From Dugong dugon (Eukaryota; Chordata; Mammalia; Sirenia; Dugongidae), in the NCBI GenBank assembly GCA_030035585.1, contig CM057476.1, forward strand, positions 23,420,501 to 23,484,500: a stretch of DNA of 64,000 nt. The letters run 5' to 3'. The stretch's first letter is position 1. Every line of letters starts with the position of its first letter. The translations under genes were made by a program, and so were the position numbers. Below are positions 1 through 10,773 of this stretch, piece by piece. The notes beneath the pieces are model-generated. The model did no database searches, was not told the DNA's origin, and worked only from the letters and a program-made list of their open reading frames with translations.

Positions 1-1130
1 AAACTCAGTATTCCATAAGCAATAAACTCACTTTCCCCCTCCCTCACACCCCTGGTAACCACTAATAAACTTTGGTCTCTCTGCATTTGCCTGTTCTTGT
101 CTTTTTACGTAAATGAGGTCATACAATATTTGTCCTTTTGTGATTGACTTCTTTCACTCAGCGTAGTGTCTTCAAGCTCCACCCATATTGTAGCATGTAT
201 CAAGACTTCATTTCTCTTTCTGAGTAGTATTCCATTGTATGTATGTAGCACACTTTGTTTATTCATTCATCTGTCAGTGGGCATTTAGGTTGTTTCCACT
301 TTTTGGCTATTGTGAATAGTGCTGCGGTAAACATTGGTGTACAAGTCTCTGAGTATCTGCTTTCAAGTCTTTGGGTATATACCTAGGAGTGGAATTTCTG
401 GGTTATATGGTAGTTCTGCTTTTAATTTTTTGAGGAACTGCCACACGGTTTTCCATAGTGGCTGTGTCATTTTGCATTCCCACCGGCAATGGATAAGTGT
501 TCCAATTTCCCCACAACCTGACCAATATTTGTTGTTTTATTATCATATTTTATTTTAGCCATCCTAGTGGGAGTGAAATGGTATCTCATTTTAGTATTGA
601 TTTGCATCTCTCTGATGGCTAATGACATTGAGCATTTTTTTTTTGTGTCTGGTGGTGATTTGAATGTCCTCTTTGGTGAAATGTCTATTCAAGTCCTTTG
701 CCTATTTTAGGATTGGGTGATTAGTCATTTTGTGGTCGTCAAAGTTTTATATATATTTTGGCTATTAGATTCTTATCAGATATATGGTTTCTGAAGATAT
801 TGTCTCGATTGGTAGCTTGTCTTTTCACTCTTTTGGTAGTCTTTTGATGATCAAAAGTTTTAAAATTTTATGATGTCCCATTTATCTATTTTGCCTTTTG
901 CCATTTGTGCTTTTGTTATTATATTAGCTAATCCATTGTTAAAAGCTAGGCCTGACAGCATTGCCTCTGCATTTTCTTCTAAGAATGTCGTGGTTTCAAT
1001 GTTCACATTTAAATCCTTAATCCATTTTGCATTTGTTTTTGTGTGTGATGGGAGGCGTGGATTCTGTTTTATTTTTCTGCATTTGGAAACCCAATTTTCC
1101 CAGCATCAATAATGGAAGAGACTCTTCTTT
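1..1130 (-). mobile_element. L1 3' fragment (ORF2 C-terminus and 3' UTR)
   Basis: Antisense translation shows the degenerate C-terminal L1 ORF2 pattern (a [14 protein letters not shown]-like segment and a CTPMF-like end), broken by stops and frameshifts. Shared with 51950-53200 on the other arm, so inserted before the arm duplication. Confidence 0.8.
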
Positions 1131-1194
1131 CAATGGACCATTCTTGAAAATAGAGGCCTCGACAGCTGTTTTCTCCTAAGTCTCTGAAGTTGCA

Positions 1195-1400
1195 TGTAGG
1201 GGAAAGAGTGTGAGATTTGGAGCTAAAGAGGTGAGCCTTGCTGACCCTAAACACTCTGCCAGTGTGACCCTGGGCAGGTCGCCTCATCTCCCTGACCTTG
1301 GCTTTCCCCTCTATTAAATAAGGATGATGACTCATGGGGTTACTTTGAGAGTGAAATGAGTGGCTAGGGGTGAAGGAGCTGACTATGTGTAAGACATCAA
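1195..1400 (+). repeat. MIR SINE
   Basis: Contains the MIR core pattern: a GTGACCCTGGGCAGGTC-like stretch, then a pyrimidine-rich stretch and TTAAATAAGGATGATGA. Mirror copy at about 51680-51880. Confidence 0.65.
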
Positions 1401-1424
1401 ATAATCCTCTCCACACTTTTTTAA

Positions 1425-2075
1425 AAATGATTTTATTTATTTTGTTGTTGTTGTTGGGAATATACACAGCAAAATATACCCAATCCAACAGTTTCTACGT
1501 GTACCATTTAGTGACACTGATTACATTCTTAGAGTTGTGCAACCATTCTCACTCTCCTTTTCTGAGTTGTTCCTCCCCCATTAACATAAATTCACTGCCC
1601 TCTAAGGATCTTATCTAATCTTTCGAGTTGCTGGTATAGATTTGATCCCATATAGATAGTTCTGAAAAGAGTATAATGCTCAAGGCAGAACTGTTTTACT
1701 ATAAGCTAAATTATTGTTTGGTTTTAAGAAGACTTCATGGGATATTTTTGGATTAAGGTTTAAAGGTTATCTCAGGATAGTAGTTTCAGGGGTTCATTCA
1801 ACCCTCGTGGCTCTAGGATGTCGCGCATCCATGAGAATTTGAAATTCTGTTCTGCATTTTCCCCTTTTGATCAGGATTCTTGTATGGAATCTTTGATCAA
1901 AATATTCGGTAATGGTGGCCAGGCACCATCCAGTTCTTCTGGTCTCATGGCAAAGGAGGCAGTTGTTCATGGAGGCAATTAGCCACACATTCCATGTCCT
2001 CCTCCTATTCTTACATCTCCATAATGCCCCCACTTTCGAGCAACCGTCCCTTTCCTTGGCAGCACCCAGTGATCC
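1425..2075 (-). mobile_element. L1 3' UTR segment, left arm only
   Basis: About 650 bp with antisense L1 tail character, interposed between sequences that are directly joined in the right arm (near 51630). It begins beside a T run, as an antisense L1 with a poly-A tail would. Either a left-arm insertion or a right-arm deletion; no clean target duplication is seen. Confidence 0.6.
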
Positions 2076-2602
2076 GGACACCAGCTACCTTGCTGTTTCT
2101 GCCTGTGCCCAAGCACCACCTACCCCACCTCAGCCCCCGCCAGTATCCTTGCCCTGTGAGGCCTTTACCCACCCTCCTGTCCTTTGCCGAGCAGAGCCCA
2201 CTTGGCTGGGCGCTCAAGTAGGGACAGTGCCACCCTCCAGCCCATCTCCCACATCAATATACTTTGGAGAGCATGCCAAGAGAAGATTCCTTATTGATTT
2301 CTCTTTTTTCTTAAAAAAATAAGAAGTATTCCTTTGGTATAAAAAAAAAATTTTTCAATACGACATTGAATACATAAAAATTGTCTCTCAATATGAAACA
2401 TTCCTCCAATACATTCACCAAACAGGAACTTGTTACCCAAGGCAAAGTCCTTTCTGGTGGAAAGAAAGGACAGGGAACATCTAAGGACAATGCCACAGGG
2501 TGGGTCCCACTGAGCTAGCAGTGTGCATGGGAATGGGGGTTGGGTCAGGGCAATGGGGTGGTCGGAAATAATCCTCAGATAAGAACAGCTGTACCATTTG
2601 AA

Positions 2603-2805
2603 GGAGCCCGAGTAGCACAAGCAGTTTGCAGGGGGCTGCTAACCCAAACGTTGGCAGTTTGAACCTACCCAGCAGCTTCACGGAAGAAAGGCTTAGTGAT
2701 TTGGTTCCGTAAAGATTACAACCAAGAAAATCCTAGGGAGCAATTCTTCTCTGTAACACATGGGGTCACCATGAGTCAGAGGCCAGTTTGACAGCAGCTA
2801 ACAAC
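2603..2805 (+). mobile_element. AfroSINE
   Basis: tRNA-like head, then the body with GAAGAAAGGCTTAGTGAT, and the RTE-like 3' end (GGTCACCATGAGTCAGA, then CTAACAAC). Mirror copy at 50911-51112. Confidence 0.85.
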
Positions 2806-2891
2806 ATTCCCCTAACTCAGCGACTTTCAACACTTGCTTCACACTAGAATAACCTGGAGAACAACAAACAAAAAAACACTAAAGCTTCGGC

Positions 2892-3778
2892 AAGCAGCCC
2901 TCTTGGTGCAAAGTTTGAGCGCTTCAACGCTAAACAAAATGTTGGTGGTTCGAACTGGCAGTATGCTTCCATAAAGCTTACAGCCCATGTGGAGACTATG
3001 GTCTCAGGGAATACCTAGCTCAGGTGGAATAACATAGTTTATAAAGAAATGGTCTGCATTCTATTTTGGTGAGTAGCATCTGGGGTCTTAAAAGCTTGTG
3101 AGCAGCCATCTAAGATACTCCACTGGTCTCACCCCTTCGGGAGCAAGGAAGAATGAAGAAAACTAAAGATACAAGGGAAAGATTAGTCCAAAGGACTAAT
3201 GGACCACATCCACCACGGCCTCCACCACACGAGTCCAGTACAACTAGACGGTGCCCAGCTACCACTACGGACTGCTCTGACAGGGATCATAATAGAAGGT
3301 CCCAGACAGAGCTGGAGAGAAACGTACAACAAAATTCTAACTCAAAAAAGACCAGACTTACTGGCCTGACAAAGAATGGAGAAACCCTGAGAGTATGGCC
3401 CCCGGACACCCTTTTAGGTTCACCCTTCAGCCACAGATTAGACAGCCCCATAAAACAAAATGAGACTAAAGGGGCACACCAGCCCAGGGGTAAGGACTAG
3501 AAGACAGGAGGGGACAAAATGCTGATAATAGGGAACCCAAAGTCGAGAAGGGGTGTGTTGACATGTCATGGGGTTTATAACCAATGTCATAAAACAATAT
3601 GTGTACTAACTGTTTAATGAGAAACGTGTTTGTTCTGTAAAACTTCAGCTAAAGTACAATTAAAAAAAAAAGATTACAATCAAGAAAACCCTATGCAGCG
3701 GTTCTACTCTGTCACTTGGGCTTGCTGTGAAATTGAATCGACTCGATGGCACCTAACAACAACAACAAAGCCTGGACT
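2892..3778 (+). mobile_element. AfroSINE split by an L1 3' end
   Basis: SINE head at 2892-2990 and tail at 3672-3778 (ending CCTAACAACAACAACAAAG) flank an L1 3' UTR insertion. Mirror at about 49873-50810, which keeps more of the SINE. Confidence 0.8.
2990..3671 (+). mobile_element. L1 3' UTR end nested in AfroSINE
   Basis: Afrotherian L1 tail: a CACACCAGCCCAGGGG block, a TTGACATGTCATGGGG block and an AAAGTACAATT end with an A run at 3661-3671. Near repeats of the SINE sequence at both edges suggest a target duplication (AAAGCTTACAGCC and AAAGATTACAATC). Confidence 0.75.
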
Positions 3779-3989
3779 CCACACAGGACCATTAAATCAG
3801 AACCCCTGTGCCTTTTGAGAGGAAATTATTACCTCTCTCAATTCCAGGGCCCCAGCCCCACACACTGTATCTATTGCAGAGGGCCAGCCAAGCAGGGATG
3901 GACGGCCTCTGTCAGGGGAGAACTGCCCCAGTGGAAACCACGGGAGATGAGGGGGAGGAGGCAGGAGGAGCGACAAGAAAGAAAGATTT

Positions 3990-5464
3990 TTTTTTTTTTA
4001 ATATATGACTGTCCTACCTCCTCCTCTACTGAGCCCCCCCACCCCCGGCTCCTTAAAATCATCTCTGGTCCAAGCACATGACCCAGGATGCCAGGAGTGG
4101 GTCAATGCCAGCAGAAGAAAATGAGAAAAGAACAGTTTTTTCACACAAAGTCTCAAAAATTCAGGATGCTGTGTTCAGGGGATGCTAATATGCTAGGGTA
4201 GTTCTAGAAAGAGCACTGTGGACAGGGACCAAGGCACAGAACTGGGGCTGGCGTGGAAGTAGGGGTGGGCAGTGAGACAGTCGAGGGGCCGGGGGTGGCT
4301 TGGGAAGGAAGGCTGCCCAGATGTGAGCAGCACAGATGTTTCCTCAAGGTGCTGAGATGATGGGAGACCAGCAGGCCCAGGGCTCTGGAGTCACCAGTTC
4401 TGGCTTTCCGATGAGACTGGCTGTCTTGTAGCTGTCCACAGAGCAGAGAGATGGGAAGGGTAGCAGGCCAAGATCTGGGACAAAGGTGAGTGTGACCCAT
4501 GATCTCTGAGCTGAGTCTCCACATCCTAGTCTTGCCATGGAGACAGGTAACTCCTGGCCTGGGCACAGCCTCCGGGCTTGCTTGCTGCCCGCCTGCCTGC
4601 CAGCTAGTGGGACTGGATGAAGTGCTCACAGAACGAGAGAGAAAGGGGCAAAGTGAATGCAAATCATCATAACCTAATTGGCTGAACTGCTAGGACCGCT
4701 GCCACCTGCTCGGGGTTTGAGAAGACCAAATTGGTCCTCTCAGCAGCTGCCCCAGATTCCAGACTGGAGGCTGTTTCTAGACTTGCCTGGCCCTCAGCCC
4801 AAAGGAAAGGATTGGGTTCCTTGCTTCAGAGCTCAGAACCAGGTGAGGGAGTTTGGGAGCTGGGGCAGCAGGGGCCCATAGACTCCTGTTCTGAGTGAAG
4901 GTGCGTGGGGTAATGCCCCCCTCTCCAGAGAGGAGCAGTGGCTCCCTCCCCGCCACCCCCCACAGCTCCAGCTTCCTAAGTTCTCCTCAGCCAGGTCCTC
5001 AAGTCCTCCCTGGTGTTTGGGACACCCAAGAAGGAGCCTCCCGCTGTGCAGGAGTATCTTCAGGGGGAGGGTGCTGGGTAAGGACAGTTCCAGGGCTCCT
5101 TAACTGCTCCCTTGCCCTTGTCTGCTCAAAGTCTAAAGCCACGCCAGAGATCAGGTGTGGGCAGAAGACCAGTCACACTCCACTCGCCAGCCTGACACCT
5201 TGAAGCTTGGCTGCCATTTTCCACAGGAAGAGGCACCACTTTTAACTGGTGCGGTATCGAGGCCATGCCTGAGGAAGTTTTGACCCTGTTCGGCTACATC
5301 CCAGCCCACCCCTCAGTGGAGTGGACTGGCAGGGAGCCCCACAGTTTCTGCCAGCAGCCCCACTTGCTCTTAGTGATGACCATGTGCCACACTGTGAGAG
5401 CCCCCCACCTCTAGATCCCGCTCCCAAGATCCCTTGATCCACAGCACACTTCAAGATCCTGTGC
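3990..5464 (-). other. LIF copy A 3' flank, probable 3' UTR
   Basis: Mirror of 48284-49640, with the extra segment at about 5289-5400 retained. The ATTAAA hexamer of copy B is present here too, followed by an uninterrupted A run (T run on the plus strand at 3988-4001). Confidence 0.5.
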
Positions 5465-7043
5465 CTAGAAGGACTGGGCCAGATCGGCAATGACCTGCTT
5501 GTATTTAAACAGGAGCTGACAGCCCAGCCTCTTCTTCTGGAAGACGTACTGCTCCGAGGTGTTGAGGCCGTTGATCACGTCGGTCAGTCTCACGTTGTAG
5601 GTGTCGCACAGGCGGCAGAGCACATTGCTGAGGATCCCCCGAACGGTGTCCGCCGTGGAGTTAAGCTTGCTGTGGAGGTTCTGATCTTTGGGGTTGAGGG
5701 TCTTCTGGCACTGCATGACGTCGTCCAGGGAGAGGTGAAAGTAGGCCATGACACGGTACAGCTCCACCAGCTTGTCCTTCTCAGTACTGTTTGCGTGGAA
5801 GGGTGGGAAGCTCATCAAGTCTTTGTGGCACAGCCTGTCCACATACTTGGTGAACGGCTCGCCCTGGGCCGTGTACTGAGGAGCAGAGGGCAGAGGGGAG
5901 GTGAGCAAGGAGGCAGGGATCCTTGTTTCAGCACTGCCACTCACTCTTATAGCAAGCTATTGTGCCTCAGTTTCCCTGCTATGGCATGGAGACCCAACTC
6001 TGTGTCCTGTAGGCATCTCAAGATGGTCATGAGAGGCAGATGGAAATCTGGGTGTGAACACACTTGGTAAAGAATCAAGGCCTCTACCATGCAAGGATTG
6101 TTATTTTTACTTGTTATTAGTATTAGGAATCCCTGGGTGTGGAAACGGTTAACGCTTTCGGCTGCTAATTGAAAGGCTGGAGATTTGAGTCCACCCAGAG
6201 GTGCCTCAGAAGAAAGCTTTGGTGATCTACTTGCAAGAAATCAGCCATTGCAAAACCTATGGAGTACAGTTCAACTCTGACACACATGGGGTTGCCATGA
6301 GTCAGAATGGACTGGTGGCAACTAGTTTTGATTTATTTTTAATTATGGTGAACTTATGGAGAAAGAAAGAAAACTGGGGTGCCTCACCTTCAGAGGTGTG
6401 CCACACACACTTGCCCTTTCACCCACCTGGGCATCTCTCTGCATCCAGACACCCTCCGCCCACCGTCTCGCTCAACGTCATCTCTCTGAATACCTCCCAG
6501 GCTTTTCCCTCTTTTGTGGATCTCCATCTGTCTCCAGCTCTACTGTGATGGAGGAATCCCCAAACCTGAAGTGCCAGGCCTTTTACATTCTCACCAGAGC
6601 TCTACCCTGACCTAACCCTTGGGAAGGCTATTGCTATCTGGGCTTGGGGCAAGATGTGGGGAAAGCTAGATGGGGTTTAACCAGCCTCTCTATTTTCCTT
6701 CCAGCTCCAAAAATTCCTCTCCCTGGCCAGCACCCCCAGCTCAGGTCATTGCAGACTCTACTGATATCTGTAGGAATTCTGCCCACTTCTCCCACCTCAG
6801 GCCACACCCTCCTTCCTGGGTCCCCAGAGGTGGGAGGGGTAAACTTACATAGGCAACAAAGAGGGCGTTGGCACTACTGTTGAGCTGTTCCAGTTGGTTC
6901 TTGACCTGGGTCATGATGTTGCTGGAACATGGGTGGTCCATGATGCAGGTGGTCTTGTCAGGAGTGGGGCTCCCTGCCCCATGTTCCCAGTGCAGAACAA
7001 GCAGCAGTGACAGGATTGCTGGGAGTCGGCCAAAAGGTGCCAT
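5465..7043 (-). CDS. LIF: LIF-like cytokine, copy A (two coding exons)
   Basis: Leukemia inhibitory factor paralogue, a secreted four-helix IL-6-family cytokine that signals through LIFR and gp130. Coding exons are 7043-6849 (65 codons) and 5875-5465 (136 codons plus stop), giving 201 residues against about 202 in mammalian LIF. Donor TAT|GTAAGT and acceptor CTCCTCAG|TAC fit LIF exon 2/3 junctions. Residues 1-24 form a signal peptide (core AILSLLLVL, likely cut before SPTP). The six LIF disulfide cysteines appear at 33, 39, 81, 152, 155 and 184; an extra one sits at 121. The FxxK LIFR-contact motif is present (F177, K180). N-glycosylation sequons lie at N55, N94, N137 and N170. The usual first coding exon is absent. 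An ATG with a strong Kozak context (A at -3, G at +4) lies just upstream of the old exon-2 acceptor and supplies the start. No frameshift or stop is seen. Expression cannot be judged from sequence; a silent copy is possible. Confidence 0.85.
5876..6848 (-). other. Intron between LIF copy A coding exons
   Basis: GT-AG intron of 973 bp. It contains a short MIR-like stretch (about 5935-6060) and an AfroSINE (6127-6330) shared with copy B, so that SINE predates the arm duplication. Hand comparison with 46900-47872 finds about 11 differences, none in the 310 bp next to exon 3. This is fewer per base than in the exons. Confidence 0.8.
6127..6330 (+). mobile_element. AfroSINE in LIF copy A intron
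   Basis: Starts AATCCCTGGGTGTGG and ends in the RTE-like tail (GGTTGCCATGAGTCAGAATGG). Shared with copy B (47419-47622), so older than the arm duplication. Confidence 0.85.
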
Positions 7044-7117
7044 GATCAGGACGGTGGGGATGGCAGCTCGAGGCTCCGGTCACACTAGATGCACTGCGTC
7101 TCCACCTACAGCTCTAT

Positions 7118-7190
7118 CACCACTGTCTCTGTCTCCCTCTCCTCTACCTTGCTATCCCTGCTTCTCTCCACCTGCTTATATCTCCCAGCA
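7118..7190 (-). promoter_or_regulatory. Candidate TATA promoter block, LIF copy A
   Basis: A TATAAG hexamer (minus strand, 7180-7175) lies 137 bp upstream of the ATG. The block from GTGCTGGGAGATATAAGCAG onward is identical to copy B for about 65 bp, while the sequence on both sides differs by roughly 7%. It would replace the ordinary LIF promoter, which lay upstream of the missing exon 1. Inferred from position and conservation only. Confidence 0.4.
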
Positions 7191-7589
7191 CGACACAAGC
7201 TGTTCCCACCTACCGATTGGAACCTGGCTCTACGGTGACACCCCACCTCCCAATCATCTAAACCTTTCCCTCAATAAGGCAAAAGCCCCTTGGCCTCTTG
7301 GCCCTCTGACTTGAGGGTACCACTCCCCATCTTAATGGAAGAGGAGATGCCTATCTCTCTGTCTCCTGAGATGGCTCAGATTCCTAAGCATTTCTTCATG
7401 TGCACCTGCCTAGAGCAAACCAAATCTTTCAATCTGGGCTCTCAGTGGGACCACGGAGGGTCCTTCGCTGACCCTCTTCATCCTCCCAAACATGCCACCT
7501 GTTTTTGGCTCCCCAGGCCAATTGCCCCCCAGTTTGCCATCTCCTTCATCTATATCCTTCGCCAAATATGGCCAACCTCCCAAGCTCTG

Positions 7590-7804
7590 TTTTTGTTGTT
7601 GTTACCAGTCGCCATTGAGTCAGTTTTGAATCATGGTGATCCATGTGTGTCAGAGCAGTATTGTGCTCATTGGGTTTGCAGTGACTGATTTTTCAGAAGT
7701 AGATCACCACGCCTTTCTTCCAAGGACCATCTGGGTAGGCTCAAACCTCCAACCTTTTGGTTAGCAGCTGAGCACATTAACCGTTTGCACCACCCAAGAT
7801 CTCC
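7590..7804 (-). mobile_element. AfroSINE
   Basis: Antisense copy starting from a T-rich GTTGTTGTTACCAGTCGCC end and closing with CACCACCCAAGATCTCC. Mirror at 45950-46170. Confidence 0.85.
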
Positions 7805-7984
7805 CCTTCTGCCTAGTATTTGAATTTAGGGCAGAGGTGACACAGAACGTTCTCTTTCTTCTACCACAAACCCTGAGCTCCTTGGGCACAAAGCCTGGCA
7901 CATGGAAGATCTTCCCAGGCTTGACCATGTGAGTGGACAGATGATGGAAAGAGCATGAAAATGAGTGAACATGAGCAGCATCTC

Positions 7985-8140
7985 TCACCAGCTGAGTGAT
8001 GTCAGGATGGTCCCTTAGCCTCCCAGGGCCTCAGTTTCCTCATCTGTAAACGGAGACAGTCACCTGACCCCACCTTCACAGAGTGGCTGGGAGAAGCTTA
8101 GATGGGTGAGAAAACACCTTGTAAACTGTAAAGTGCAGGA
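7985..8140 (+). repeat. MIR SINE
   Basis: Classical MIR core, CCTCAGTTTCCTCATCTGTA, preceded by a weakly conserved head. Mirror at about 45620-45770. Confidence 0.7.
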
Positions 8141-8559
8141 CCCGCACAGACCGTGGGCTTGTGTATCTGGCGGGGTACTTGATGGTTTTGGGAGTCCCCC
8201 TGTCCTATTGAGTCCTCCTGAGAGCCCGGATGGAGAAGGCCCAGCTGGGGACCGGGGCTGCCCTGACACCTCCACCACATGGACAGGAGGCCTCTCTGTC
8301 AGGTCTCCTACCAGCCTGGAATCGGGACACCTGAGGCAGAGGAGGAATCTGCTGGGAGGGTGGTCCTTCCTGCTCCCCCTTCCCCACCAGCCTGGCCTGT
8401 GGCCTTGGATCCGAGCTGTCAGAATCCTGCAGGCACAGTGAGAGAGTGGTCCTTCCCCTGCAAGAGCGTGCAGGTGTCTGGGATTCACTTGGCTTTGTCC
8501 ATCTCCCCCGGGGTGGGTGGACTGGGTCCTGCTCTCAGAACAGAAGCTCCCTGCTCATG

Positions 8560-8710
8560 GGATCCTTCCAGCAACCTTGTGAAGGAGATAGACCAGTGGT
8601 CATCATTATTACTCTCGCAATTACACCGATAAGAGAGCTGAGCTCACCCGAGAGGGACAGCTACTCATGGTCACAGGACAGGATAGAGCAGAGCCAGGGC
8701 AAAGACCTGG
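8560..8710 (-). repeat. MIR-like SINE
   Basis: Antisense MIR pattern: AGCAACCTTGTGAAGGAGAT, then GAGAGCTGAGCTCACC and GTCACAGGACAGGA. Mirror at about 45060-45200. Confidence 0.5.
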
Positions 8711-9449
8711 GCACCCGGGCAGTGCCCCTTCCTCCTGCTGAGTGAGTGTTCCTGCCTCCTGTTTGGAGGGTGACCCAGTCACTGATTCTCAGTCCTTTGT
8801 TCTCTCTGGCCCAAGGGAGGGCAGACAACAGAACTGCTGCCCTCTCCTCAGGACCAGAGAATTTCCCAGACAGTGTGAGGGCAAGAACCCGGGGCCAGAG
8901 TACTGGGCGGCCCTTCTGCCCTGCAGGCGGGCATTTGGGCTCTGTCATTATCCTCCCTTTCTGGCCTAGGCATTTGTTTTGTTTTCTCTAGTTTCCTAGT
9001 AAAGGGTTTTTTTGCAAAGCTTCAACCCTGTCTCAGATGAGTGGAGGGGACACCAAGGACAACGGGGTGTGGCTGGCCTTGACGTGGTAGGCGAATAAGT
9101 ATGGCAGGTATGGCTGGTGCCCTGGATGCTGGTTGGTTGGGGGTGCAGGTGGGGCACCAATGAGCAGTTTCTATTGGCCGTTGCAGTTTCTATTGCCAGC
9201 TGTGAGAAATCATTCAGAAATTTCAAACTAATTCCACAGGTAAGATGCTGGCTGTGGGTTTAGCCAGCCAGGCAGGGAGGGGCCAAGACACTGGAACTCA
9301 CCTTGGGGAAAAGGAGTCAGAAGCAGCTGGGGATCTGGCTCCAGACCCTACCCAGTGGCCTCTCCCTTCCCAAGCAGCTGCCTGTGCTGCTGTGGTGATC
9401 TGCATTTGGGGAAAGTTCTAGAACGGTGAGGAGTGATAGATGGAGGGGC

Positions 9450-9542
9450 TACAGGGCAGTGTTTTCAGACTTCAGTGTGCACACGGATCCCTGGGACCTT
9501 ACTAAAAGGCTGACTCCCATTCAGCAGGTCTGTGGGTGGGGC
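9450..9542 (+). mobile_element. MER5A-like hAT fragment
   Basis: Matches the MER5A pattern TTTTCAGACTTCAGTGTGCA, then CATTCAGCAGGTCTGTGGGT, cut by a SINE at 9543. Mirror at 44194-44285. Confidence 0.6.
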
Positions 9543-9724
9543 CGAGTCTCTGGGTGGTACAAATGGTTGAAGTGCTTGGTTGCTAAAGGAAATGTTGGAG
9601 GTTTGAGTCCTCTCAGAGGTACTTTGAAAAAAAAGCCTGGTGATCTAGTTCTGAAAAATCAGCCATTGACACACACCGGGTCGCCATGAGTCAGAGCTGA
9701 CTCGATGGAAACTGGTTCTATGCC
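9543..9724 (+). mobile_element. AfroSINE with internal deletion
   Basis: Head GAGTCTCTGGGTGGTAC, tail GGTCGCCATGAGTCAGAGC. Relative to its mirror at 43986-44193 it lacks about 31 bp in the body, a left-arm deletion after duplication. Confidence 0.85.
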
Positions 9725-10773
9725 GAGGGGGAATTCATTTATTACACTAAATAACCACATTTTCAGAAGTAAATATTAATGTCAAAGTGGAAACAAGATG
9801 TATTTGTTTCCTTTTAAACAGCATGTAAGGCTTACAACAGAATGCACACGATAAAAATACTGATAAAATAGATCAAGGGAATCAGAATCAGAGAAAACAT
9901 AAGCAGACCGATGAAATCAGCATCACAGAAATAAAATAAATAAATGCTTCAGCTCACACGGGGCCACATAGTTACCATGGCCAAGCTTCAAATCTGGCTC
10001 CGAGACTCCTGGCAGCAAAAGGAAAAAGGGCAATAGGATGTGTTATGTGCTTCTTATGATTTAAAAGGAGAAGGCTTTCCCAAACCTCAGGGGAAGCAGA
10101 GCCCATCCTGAGCCTGGGTCTAAAGGAAATTTCTTTTGAGATCCCTGGGTGGGAGAGTGTGAGGGGTGAGAGATGGTTGACTTCCCGCTCAAGGTCGCAT
10201 TTTCCATTGGGTATTACAGCCTGAACTTGCTGTGGTCTTTGCAAAAGTTGGTGTCCAATGTCAAATGCAGCCCAATGAAGGAGATTCTACAAGAGGCCAG
10301 GTGACCCAGCACTAACTGGGGCTTCAGCCCAATCCAAGGGGAGTCTGTTGAGTCCTAGGGTGGGACACGGATTGAATATGCCTTGGAAGCTTCTCACTGC
10401 CCCCAGAGTTATTTTCTTTGCTCTTTTTTTAAAAAAAAATTGTGTTAAAAGTATATATAACTAAACATTTTCCATTTCTACATTTTTTACCTGCACAATT
10501 CAGTGACATTAATTACCATATTGTGCAACCATCACCAGTATCCATTTGCAAATTTTTCCATCACCCTTAAAAACTCAGTGCCCCCTCAACAATGACTCCC
10601 CCTTTCCTTCTCCCTCCCACTCCTAGTAACCACTAATAAGTCTGGTGGTTATTTGCCAAGACTAGATATTTCATATAAGTGCAATCATACAATATTTGTC
10701 TTTTTGACTTTTTTTTTCACTTAGCATAATGTTTTCAAGGTTCATATGTGTTGCAACATTTATCAGAACTCCT

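Noticed and set aside
4204-4662. 152-codon minus-strand frame, also largely open in the right arm (49047-49409)
   Set aside because: Lies in the LIF 3' flank, has no domain, the start differs between arms, and open frames are common in GC-rich sequence.
5672-6070. 132-codon frame on the plus strand, nearly identical in the other arm (47678-48076)
   Set aside because: It is the antisense shadow of LIF exon 3 and its intron; conservation follows from the cytokine gene and the low intron divergence.
8060-9000. Several overlapping 60-140 codon frames on both strands, partly conserved between arms
   Set aside because: Both strands and several frames are open at once, differences between arms fall evenly over codon positions, and parts are MIR.
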